Part shown: positions 1 to 5,949 of the stretch, piece after piece
How the letters are laid out: each line of letters starts with the position of its first letter
How positions within the stretch are numbered: the first letter of the stretch is position 1
NCBI GenBank assembly: GCA_002359075.1
Contig: DEQA01000015.1
Location: 1 to 10,396, forward strand
Origin: Planococcaceae bacterium UBA3378
Lineage (GTDB): Bacteria > Bacillota > Bacilli > Bacillales_A > Planococcaceae
Length of the DNA: 10,396 nt
Direction: 5' to 3'
Made by a program: the position numbers and the translations under genes
The notes under the pieces: generated by a model
The model's database searches: none
What the model was told of the DNA's origin: nothing
What the model saw: the letters and a program-made list of their open reading frames with translations, nothing else

Positions 1-21
1 TTAGCCATGACAAGCGCTGGA

Positions 22-69
22 GATCCCTCTGGCGAAAGTAAATACCTCACCACTTTCGCCAGAGGGATC
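22..69. repeat. Perfect 18-bp inverted repeat (hairpin)
   Basis: GATCCCTCTGGCGAAAGT (22-39) is followed after 12 bases by its exact reverse complement (52-69). Pairing stops cleanly at both ends of the arms. Neither strand has a T-run after the stem, so it is not a standard intrinsic terminator. The arms are more GC-rich than the surrounding DNA, which suggests a dispersed intergenic palindrome or the edge of a mobile element. Its role is unknown. Confidence 0.75.
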
Positions 70-169
70 AAAGCAACCTCGAGCGGTTGGCACGAATGCC
101 TAAACACAAATAAAAAAATTTATACTTTCTTATAGGCTCAACACCGAAACCTGTTCTTACCAAAGGAAA

Positions 170-451
170 AAGCACATGGAGCGAAGGGCGGCGAGTGCAT
201 CTGCCGCTGCGCTTTCGATGCAGAGCAAAGCTTCCAGCGGGAAAAGCGAAGAAGGAACAAAGGCTAAAATCGTCACATCGTGTGACAACGCCTTTGTGAC
301 CAGCATCCTGCTGGCCTGAGACCCTGCAGGAGTGAAAAAAGAGTAAAGGCTAAGAGTGCCACGTCCTGTGGCAATGCCTTTATGACCAACATCCTGTTGG
401 CCTCGCCCGCGGAAAGCGTCCGCCCGTAGTGCAATGTGCAGTCAAGCACAT
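170..451. mobile_element. MITE-like non-coding element, long form
   Basis: This GC-rich block of about 266 bp is bounded by an 8-bp direct repeat, AAGCACAT, at 170-177 and 444-451. It has no coding capacity. Its left end (175-200) matches the element at 2333-2358 at 22 of 26 positions. The internal stretch 213-231 matches 2360-2378 at 18 of 19. Its right end (413-449) matches 2374-2410 at 30 of 37. The two ends are imperfect inverted repeats of each other, of the type AGGGCGGCG / GGCGGACG. The interior carries two tandem hairpin modules (259-317 and 345-403) that the short copy lacks. Direct flanks of different sequence around related cores suggest transposition of a non-autonomous element. 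The exact left boundary is uncertain by a few bases, because the CAT in the flank can also be read as part of the element. Confidence 0.6.
259..403 (+). repeat. Two tandem 59-bp hairpin modules with compensatory changes
   Basis: The copies are 259-317 and 345-403, 86 bp apart, and identical at 48 of 59 positions. Each can fold the same way. An outer stem AAAGGC/GCCTTT encloses a small hairpin (GTCACA-TCG-TGTGAC in the first copy, GCCACG-TCC-TGTGGC in the second). A second hairpin follows (CCAGCA-TCC-TGCTGG and CCAACA-TCC-TGTTGG). Two pairs of differences are compensatory: a T-A pair becomes C-G in the first hairpin and a G-C pair becomes A-T in the second. This supports selection on a folded RNA or single-stranded DNA. 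The strand given is only the one read here. Confidence 0.7.
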
Positions 452-486
452 ATTATGGTGAAGAGCCTTCTTATACATTCAAAAAA

Positions 487-1197
487 TTACAGCTCTTTAG
501 CAATGATGTATGTCCCATCAGCAACAGTTAATGGAATCATGCTTAAGTCTTTATTGTCTTGATATTTATGAGCAATAAAGTTACCTTCTACATCAACATA
601 TTTATTTAAGCCATGGAACTTTTCCAATAAGCGCATTGATTTGGGATTTGTCGCTTCAGCTAATACAAGTCTTAAGCCTTCTGCAGTTGCCTTTTCAAGA
701 AGCAAATCACCTAACTGCTGAACGACTTCATGACGATCATGTTCAGCAATAACACCTAATAAAAATAGATGTAATATCTCCCCGTCTTCCAGATCTTTTC
801 CGTAGCGTTTTTTATAATCATCCATGAACCGTTTATCGATGTCTTCTAGTACACGCATAACAATATTCATATCAGAAAACGTGCCTTCAAAAATATCCTC
901 TTCCATAATTTCAAGAGCATTTGTATCTGCAGCCAGCACGCCGGCAACATTACGGGAGCTATCTAGTGCAACAGCACAATATCCTTGGTGAACGGTAGCA
1001 TCTAAATAATCCTTCGTAAATTGGTAAAAATCCTCATATAATAAATGTAAATAACCGATCATTGGTTCTTGCACCCATTTACCTGCCACGTCCACTCCGA
1101 CAAATGTACGGGCTAAACAAGCTGCTGCCTTCTCCATTAAATCTGGTTGATCCTTTGTAATGATTTCATATGTATATAAACTTTCTTTTACTAGCAT
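487..1197 (-). CDS. GNAT-like N-acetyltransferase family protein
   Basis: This 236-aa protein has the look of the GCN5-related acetyltransferase fold. A beta-strand ILHLFLLGVIA (141-151) leads into a loop and helix RHEVVQQLGDLL (155-166), in the place of the acetyl-CoA-binding motif A (Q/R-x-x-G-x-G/A). A strand LRLVLAEAT (175-183) and a helix PKSMRLLEKFHG (185-196) follow, as in motif B. The glycine pattern is weak (QQLGDL), so acetyl-CoA binding is likely but not certain, and the acceptor substrate is unknown. I start it at the ATG at 1197, not the upstream in-frame ATG at 1215. GGAGAGG lies nine bases before the inner ATG, whereas the outer ATG has no ribosome binding site and itself overlaps that Shine-Dalgarno sequence. 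It lies 54 bp downstream of the STAS-like gene on the same strand with no terminator between, so the two are probably co-transcribed. Confidence 0.7.
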   Translation of the reverse strand: MLVKESLYTYEIITKDQPDLMEKAAACLARTFVGVDVAGKWVQEPMIGYLHLLYEDFYQFTKDYLDATVHQGYCAVALDSSRNVAGVLAADTNALEIMEEDIFEGTFSDMNIVMRVLEDIDKRFMDDYKKRYGKDLEDGEILHLFLLGVIAEHDRHEVVQQLGDLLLEKATAEGLRLVLAEATNPKSMRLLEKFHGLNKYVDVEGNFIAHKYQDNKDLSMIPLTVADGTYIIAKEL

Positions 1198-1251
1198 TGT
1201 AAAATTCCTCTCCATTATAAATTTTTGGATGCTTCAGTACTGCTTGACTGT

Positions 1252-1614
1252 TTAATGAGAGCGGCTATCGATAAATGTTCCTGGAAAATCAACTCGCTCT
1301 AAAGCATTTCGAATTTGAACTTGCGCAATCTTAGATGATGGTTTTATTACAACGATATCTTTAAAGCCGAACGTCGTATAAAACATCATTGTTTGGCCCA
1401 GTTCTGCTGCAACCTTTGAAGGAACGGGCGACTGGAATGTTGCATCAACAACAAATGTATAAGTTTGTTTCGGCACTTTATTAACCGTTTCTTGTAAATC
1501 AGCTAAATATTCCTCTACTACATCTTCTTTTAGAAACCCCAGTACTTGGACATGTACTTCTTTCTTTGCTTCATAAATCGCCATTTTATACTTCGGCTTA
1601 TCAACGACTATCAT
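1252..1614 (-). CDS. STAS-like hypothetical protein
   Basis: This is a 120-aa soluble protein with no signal peptide or membrane segment. Predicted strands and helices alternate: YKMAIYEAKKEVHVQVLG, a helix around KEDVVEEYLADLQETV (29-44), a strand YTFVVDAT (52-59), a helix SKVAAELGQTMMFYTT (66-81), a strand FKDIVVIKP (84-92) and a helix at IAQVQIRNALERV (96-108). This beta-alpha order and length resemble the STAS/SpoIIAA-like fold, but I see no diagnostic motif, so the assignment rests on pattern only. The start is supported by GGAGG six bases before the ATG. It is the first gene of a probable operon with the GNAT-like gene. A protein-interaction or regulatory role is possible; I do not recognise a specific function. 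No convincing promoter is visible upstream: a TTGGTT/TATACA pair exists, but its spacing of 19 is poor. Confidence 0.65.
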   Translation of the reverse strand: MIVVDKPKYKMAIYEAKKEVHVQVLGFLKEDVVEEYLADLQETVNKVPKQTYTFVVDATFQSPVPSKVAAELGQTMMFYTTFGFKDIVVIKPSSKIAQVQIRNALERVDFPGTFIDSRSH

Positions 1615-2321
1615 TTCAAACCTCCGTTTCTATTCTTATCCAACCGTATTCGTCATATTTGTATATTTTCCCTTAGGATCTATAAACCAATTTCATATAA
1701 CGTAATACTGACTATCACTTTTTCTTTCATCCCTTTATAGGAACCTGCCACCCCACTTTCCAAAAATGAAAAAGCTATATTATCGTAATAAGGAAAATAC
1801 CTAAGCAGCCACTTTTATGCTGGCACCCCGACTATCATGATCCAAACGGATTATAAACCCCTAGATTTATATTCTTACCTTTCGATAGATGTGTATTTCC
1901 AATTTCTGAAAAACATTATTAATTTATTACTTTTTCAACACTATGATAGTATAAATAATCTATTACCCTTTGTCGATACTAGTTCTTTTTGTCTAAATGA
2001 AGGAAAATATAAAAAAAGGTATTATTCACTCTTTTATTCCGTTTTTCTGGCGTTTTATTCGCGATTGCCTTATTTTAGAAAAATTTATTTATACAGTAAA
2101 AAATAAATTTTACAACAACTTGATAAGTATTATTTATTTTTCTAATTATTCACTAAAGAAATTATGCAGCTTTTATCTTGCTTCATCACAGCAATCGAAG
2201 AGGATTTTCGCTTTGCCAGGAAAAACACAATACCAATGAACTACATTTGTCGATGATATAGTTTTTTTATGGAGTAAATAAATGAGGATTTTTAGCTTTA
2301 TAATAAAAGCTAATTTTATGA
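1615..2321. other. AT-rich gene-free stretch
   Basis: About 700 bp lie between the STAS-like gene start and the short repeat element. Open frames exist on the plus strand (for example 1837-2106 and 1997-2239), but their products are the Phe/Ile/Tyr/Lys/Ser-rich strings that random AT-rich DNA gives, they overlap each other, and none has a good ribosome binding site. A weak plus-strand terminator-like hairpin (AACTA at 2239-2243 with TAGTT at 2259-2263, then seven T) is the only structured site. The stretch could be decayed coding DNA or untranslated spacer. Confidence 0.5.
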
Positions 2322-2413
2322 AAGAATACGCCCATGGAATGTAGGGCGGCGAGGGCATGTTTCGGTGCAGAGCAAAGCGTCCGCCTGTAGTGGTATGTGC
2401 GGGCAAGAATACG
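2322..2413. mobile_element. MITE-like non-coding element, short form
   Basis: A 74-bp GC-rich core (2331-2404) is flanked by a perfect 9-bp direct repeat, AAGAATACG, at 2322-2330 and 2405-2413, in otherwise AT-rich DNA. The core matches both ends of the element at 170-451 but lacks its middle. The break falls where the long copy has GCAAAGC on the left and GGAAAGCG on the right, so a deletion between these short repeats could have produced the short form. The left end CCCATGGAATGTAGGGCGGCG and the reverse complement of the right end (CCCGCACATACC, then CTACAGGCGGACG) form imperfect terminal inverted repeats. A different flanking duplication from that of the long copy implies independent insertion. 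Confidence 0.65.
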
Positions 2414-2457
2414 GTTACTTTTTATAGGGGGTGAGCAGTTACCATACGTGAAAGCAT

Positions 2458-2544
2458 AAAAAAAGCAATTCAAGAGAACGGTAAGATATCACCAAGTAAA
2501 ATTAATCTCAACTTTGTGATATCAAACTCATTTTCTTGAACTGC
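2458..2544 (-). terminator. Long compound terminator of the lipoteichoic acid synthase gene
   Basis: On the minus strand an outer stem GCAGTTCAAGA/TCTTGAATTGC (2534-2544 with 2465-2475, one G-T pair) is followed directly by seven T (2464-2458). Inside it, 2511-2523 and 2485-2497 pair at 12 of 13 positions (GATATCACAAAGT with ACTTGGTGATATC) around a 13-base loop. It begins 18 bp after the synthase stop codon. The nested form is longer than usual for an intrinsic terminator. Confidence 0.8.
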
Positions 2545-2561
2545 CCGCTAAACTTTCCTAA

Positions 2562-4514
2562 TTAATCAGATACAGTATCCGCTTCTTTTTTGTAATTGTA
2601 CTGTGACGGATCCACTGGAGTAAATCCTGTTGGCGTATAGAATCTTAATAAGTCACCATTTACTACTTTATCGGATAACTGTAGTTTATAATCCACTTCA
2701 TTTTTAATCTCATTTGCCAACTCTAATTGACTATCATCTAACTGCAAGCCTGTATTATTATCATAGAACTTGTCGTTAATTGAATAAATCGAAGGGCTGA
2801 CAAAATCACCGTTTCTAAATAGAACAACTTCATTATGATCTTCTGATAATAAATCTGAACCGAACTGAACATATTGCTGCGTATCAACACCCAGTAAGTG
2901 TAATACAGTTGGCAGAAGGTCTATTTGACCGCCGTAAGAATGATTTGTTCCGCCTTCCATGCCTGGTACATGGATAAATAATGGTACACGCTGCAAATTG
3001 GCGCTTTCATATGGCGTGATTTCTTTTCCAATGATCTGTGCCATCGCTTTATTGTGGTTTTCAGAAATACCATAGTGGTCACCATAAAGAACAACCATTG
3101 TATTATCATATAAACCGGATTCTTTTAATTGATTAAAGAACTGTTCAATCGCTTCATCTGCATATCGTGCTGTCTGGAAGTAATTATCGACACTCGCATC
3201 CCCTGTACTTGCTTTACCAATCGTTGCTAAATCCTGGTTCAATTTATACGGATAATGGTGCGCAACCGTAATAAATTTCGTATAGAAAGGCTGTGGCAAC
3301 GTATTTAAAAGCTCTGCTGATTGTTCAAAGAACGGTTTATCTAATAAGCCATACTCCGCCATATTTTCCGGAGCAGACGTATCATAATAATCCGCATCAA
3401 AGAACTTATCGTAGCCGAATGATTTATAAATCACGTTTCGGTTCCAGAAGCTTCCTTCGTTCCCATGGAATACAGCAGATGTATATCCTTCATTTTTTAA
3501 TATGGCAGGAGCTGCCTGATATTTATTTTGCCCTTTCGTAATATAGGCAGAGCCTTGCGGTAAACCGAATAAAGAATTTTCAAGCATAAATTCTGCATCC
3601 GATGTTTTCCCTTGGGCTGTTTGATGGAAGAAATTATCAAAATACAGTGTATTCGAATCTTTTGCTAAGGAATTTAAGAATGGTGTAACTTCTTCCCCGT
3701 TCAATTGGTAGTCTATCAGGAAGGTTTGGAACGACTCTAAATGTAAATAGATGACGTTCATTCCTTTGGCAGCCCCAAAATATTCAGGGTTAGGCTTAGC
3801 ATAGTTGGACTTCGTATAGTTGATCACTTCCGTAATGTCATTACTGTCTGCCAAAGCTCTCTGGGATGACGCCTTCATTGTTTCAACTGAATCATAAATT
3901 GTATAGTTGTACATCCCTAGATATTTCACGATATAGTTTCGGTCAAACCCACGCGTTAATAATTGCGGACGGTCAGCTTCAGCCAGCCCTAAATTGATGA
4001 TGGAAATCGCCAATGCAAGAGCCATCACAGCGAGTGCCTTTTTGGATTCAAATCCGCTCGTAACTTTTGGGACTTTCTTCGAAAATCGCAGATAGATTAC
4101 TACCGCTACATCCACAAAGAACAAAACATCATATGGTTTTAATAAAGAAAGAACACTACCGCCTAAATCCCCAAAGTTCTGTGTTTGAAAAATAGTAGGC
4201 AAGGTAATAAAGTCACTAAAGAATCGATAATAAACAACATTCGCATATAAAAGAATAGACATGAGGGTATAAATTACAACCAACGATGTATATTTTCTCT
4301 TTCCTTTAAAGAAAAACGACAGACCTAGAAACAGCATTGCTGAACCTAGTGGGTTTAATAATAGAAGAAATTGCTGAAGGAATCCTTCTACACCCAGTTC
4401 AAACTGTGTTGTTTGAGTGATATATGTCTTCATCCATAACATGAAAACAGCTACTGCATATATCCAAAAGAAGTTTTTGAACAAGCCTTGTTTTTTACTC
4501 ACTATACTTTCCAT
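2562..4514 (-). CDS. ltaS: Lipoteichoic acid synthase family protein (LtaS type)
   Basis: LtaS-family enzymes polymerise glycerol phosphate from phosphatidylglycerol into lipoteichoic acid on the outer face of the membrane. The 650-aa length is usual for the family. Five hydrophobic segments (about 15-32, 45-69, 77-94, 127-143 and 159-178) precede a large extracellular alkaline-phosphatase/sulfatase-fold domain. An A-L-A site at 220-222 matches the place where signal peptidase releases this domain in known LtaS proteins. Active-site residues are present: E260 (LHLES), the nucleophile T304 (GKTSDAEF), W357 and R359 (FWNRN), H350, H419/H420 (VAHHYPY), and D479-H480 (YGDHYG). AAAGGTAGGTG lies six bases before the ATG. 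The gene stands alone, with its own promoter (4621-4649) and terminator. Bacilli carry several paralogues (LtaS, YfnI, YqgS, YvgJ); I cannot tell which one this is, so the symbol is by family. Confidence 0.92.
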   Translation of the reverse strand: MESIVSKKQGLFKNFFWIYAVAVFMLWMKTYITQTTQFELGVEGFLQQFLLLLNPLGSAMLFLGLSFFFKGKRKYTSLVVIYTLMSILLYANVVYYRFFSDFITLPTIFQTQNFGDLGGSVLSLLKPYDVLFFVDVAVVIYLRFSKKVPKVTSGFESKKALAVMALALAISIINLGLAEADRPQLLTRGFDRNYIVKYLGMYNYTIYDSVETMKASSQRALADSNDITEVINYTKSNYAKPNPEYFGAAKGMNVIYLHLESFQTFLIDYQLNGEEVTPFLNSLAKDSNTLYFDNFFHQTAQGKTSDAEFMLENSLFGLPQGSAYITKGQNKYQAAPAILKNEGYTSAVFHGNEGSFWNRNVIYKSFGYDKFFDADYYDTSAPENMAEYGLLDKPFFEQSAELLNTLPQPFYTKFITVAHHYPYKLNQDLATIGKASTGDASVDNYFQTARYADEAIEQFFNQLKESGLYDNTMVVLYGDHYGISENHNKAMAQIIGKEITPYESANLQRVPLFIHVPGMEGGTNHSYGGQIDLLPTVLHLLGVDTQQYVQFGSDLLSEDHNEVVLFRNGDFVSPSIYSINDKFYDNNTGLQLDDSQLELANEIKNEVDYKLQLSDKVVNGDLLRFYTPTGFTPVDPSQYNYKKEADTVSD

Positions 4515-4620
4515 TTATTGCACCTACCTTTTATTTACATAAAATTTAGATTTATATGAAGTTGGACTATAAATAGTCAATTAGAAAAGTAATAATGCAA
4601 ACTTTTTTCACAACTAGGTT

Positions 4621-4649
4621 ATACTATTCCTAATTGCGCTTTCTGTCAA
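4621..4649 (-). promoter_or_regulatory. Sigma-A promoter of the lipoteichoic acid synthase gene
   Basis: On the minus strand TTGACA (4649-4644) and TAGTAT (4626-4621) are separated by exactly 17 bases. The start point would lie near 4614, giving an untranslated leader of about 100 bases. That leader contains a small palindrome, GACTAT-AA-ATAGTC (4565-4578), of unknown role. Confidence 0.7.
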
Positions 4650-4708
4650 GCTATTAAACAGACGTAAAAGCTATTAAGAAAGTTGCATACCAATATGAGT
4701 ATTTCCAC

Positions 4709-4754
4709 AAAAAACACCCCGTAAACATCAGTTTTTCAACTAACATTTACGAGG
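4709..4754 (-). terminator. Terminator of the hydroxy-acid operon
   Basis: On the minus strand 4754-4738 pairs with 4733-4717 over 17 consecutive pairs (including G-T pairs) around a GAAA loop, followed by TG and six T (4714-4709). It lies about 200 bp after the symporter gene and insulates the operon from the synthase promoter downstream. Confidence 0.85.
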
Positions 4755-4805
4755 TATATCAATTCCTCATTCCTGCCTTTATAATTCTCTTAAAATTCAT
4801 GTGGG

Positions 4806-4949
4806 TCAGCATAAGTAATTGAATTGATAATCGGTAAAATATTTCTTGGCTCTTAGCACGATTGCAGTCGTATCATTTCTGTAATTGGTAGTATGTGAAA
4901 CGCATGCAAATACACTATCTACAAGTAAGGCAGCGAATGTTTTCAGCAT
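4806..4949 (-). CDS. Possible 47-aa small protein at the operon end
   Basis: An ATG at 4949 opens a 47-codon frame ending in TGA at 4808-4806. It starts nine bases after the symporter stop codon, and AAAAGGGG lies in that gap, three bases before the ATG, which is a short spacing. The product begins MLKTFAALLVDSVFACV, is moderately hydrophobic at the N-terminus and basic/aromatic towards the C-terminus (RAKKYFTDYQFNYLC). I do not recognise it. The operon terminator lies beyond it, so it would be co-transcribed with the symporter. It may be a genuine small protein coupled to the symporter, the remnant of a third gene, or chance. Position and a possible ribosome binding site are the only support. 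Confidence 0.3.
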   Translation of the reverse strand: MLKTFAALLVDSVFACVSHTTNYRNDTTAIVLRAKKYFTDYQFNYLC

Positions 4950-4958
4950 TAGCCCCTT

Positions 4959-5939
4959 TTAAACAGGTGTTCTGCTGCCTTCCTGTATCTGTTCATTAAG
5001 CTGTTTTTCTACACTCTCTGGTTTCTTCGACCAGTAAGTGGCGAGAATCGGACCGGAAATATTATGCCAAACAGCTCCGAGCACACTCGGCAGAGCAGCA
5101 AACGGACCAAAATGAGCAGTGGCTAATGCGACACCCAAGCCGGAGTTTTGCATGCCTACTTCAATAGAAATAGCTCTTCGATTACTCTCATCAAGTCCTA
5201 ACACAAGCGCTGTTAAATAGCCAAACAGCAATCCGAATGCATTATGGAGTGCTACTGCCGTAAAGACTATAAACCCGGCCGAAGCGATACTAGCCACATT
5301 TCCTGCCACCACAGCTGATACAATAATCATAATAGCAACTACCGAAATAAGCGGAATGACATTCATGCTCTTTTCTACGATCCTCGGAGCAAATTTCCGT
5401 ACGATAATCCCTAAAATAATCGGCAAAATAATTACCTGTATAATAGAAGTAAACATTGCCATCGGATCCACCGGCATCCATTTACCCGCAAGTAATAGCA
5501 GTATTAATGGTGTTGCAATGGGAGCTAATAACGTTGAAAAAGATGTCATAGTGATCGATAATGGCACATTCCCTTTAGCCAGATACACCATGACGTTTGA
5601 AGCGGTCCCCCCTGGAACAGAACCGAGAAGGACTAACCCTGCAGCCAATTCCGACGGCAAGTTCATAATATAAGCAATTAAAAAAGCGGAAAGCGGCATG
5701 ATAATATATTGGGCACACACCCCAATAATCACAGGCAATGGATTCGTTAAGATCAGCTTAAAATCCACCGCCTTTAACGTCAGTCCCATCCCAAACATGA
5801 CAATGCCCAGCAAAATCGTAATATAGCTCCCAAACATTAAAAATGGATCCGGGACTAAAAAGGCGATAACAGCTATACAGATGACCCATACAGCAAAGTA
5901 CTTCCCGGCTATCGTGCTGATTGCTTCTAAAACCTTCAT
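4959..5939 (-). CDS. BASS-family (bile acid:sodium symporter-like) transporter
   Basis: This is a 326-aa integral membrane protein with about ten hydrophobic segments, the usual form of bacterial bile acid:sodium symporter (BASS) proteins such as YocS and PanS. Both signature stretches are intact: GSVPGGTASNV (106-116) in the first crossover region and EVGMQNSGLG (260-269) in the second. Residues equivalent to the sodium ligands known from the Neisseria ASBT structure are present at Q77, S114, N115, S128, T132, E260 and Q264, so sodium coupling is likely. Despite the family name, bacterial members usually carry small organic acids, not bile acids. The gene follows the GlcD-type oxidase by ten bases, and its ribosome binding site (GGGGTGGAG) sits in that gap, so the two are translated from one message. 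The partner suggests uptake of a 2-hydroxy acid such as D-lactate or glycolate; pantoate or a 2-oxo acid are alternatives. Confidence 0.85.
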   Translation of the reverse strand: MKVLEAISTIAGKYFAVWVICIAVIAFLVPDPFLMFGSYITILLGIVMFGMGLTLKAVDFKLILTNPLPVIIGVCAQYIIMPLSAFLIAYIMNLPSELAAGLVLLGSVPGGTASNVMVYLAKGNVPLSITMTSFSTLLAPIATPLILLLLAGKWMPVDPMAMFTSIIQVIILPIILGIIVRKFAPRIVEKSMNVIPLISVVAIMIIVSAVVAGNVASIASAGFIVFTAVALHNAFGLLFGYLTALVLGLDESNRRAISIEVGMQNSGLGVALATAHFGPFAALPSVLGAVWHNISGPILATYWSKKPESVEKQLNEQIQEGSRTPV

Positions 5940-5949
5940 CTCTCCACCC

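Larger units (their letters stand above)
1..486. other. Gene-free region with hairpin and inserted repeat element
   Basis: I find no convincing coding region here on either strand. The stretch holds a long perfect hairpin (22-69), an AT-rich spacer (about 105-165), a GC-rich repeat element (170-451) and a short spacer before the stop codon of the GNAT-like gene. No clear intrinsic terminator for that minus-strand gene is visible. A run of six T follows its stop codon on the minus strand, but the only stem nearby (AAGAGC/GCTCTT) has a long loop and no T-run behind it. Confidence 0.6.

Noticed and set aside
22..69. Perfect hairpin as an intrinsic terminator
   Set aside because: No T-run follows the stem on either strand.
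1198..1215. Upstream ATG giving a 242-aa GNAT-like protein
   Set aside because: The six extra codons contain the Shine-Dalgarno sequence GGAGAGG of the next ATG, and the first ATG has none of its own.
1651..1700. Sigma-A or sigma-B promoter before the STAS-like gene
   Set aside because: TTGGTT/TATACA have a 19-base spacer, and the GTTTAT/GGGAAA pair is only nine bases apart; neither meets the usual spacing.
1837..2239. Two overlapping plus-strand open frames of 89 and 80 codons in the AT-rich stretch
   Set aside because: Their products are Phe/Ile/Tyr/Lys-rich with no domain pattern, they overlap in different frames, neither has a ribosome binding site, and such frames are expected by chance in AT-rich DNA.
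2239..2268. Plus-strand hairpin AACTA/TAGTT followed by seven T
   Set aside because: Only five outer pairs with an internal bulge, AT-rich, and no gene upstream that would need it; too weak for a separate call.
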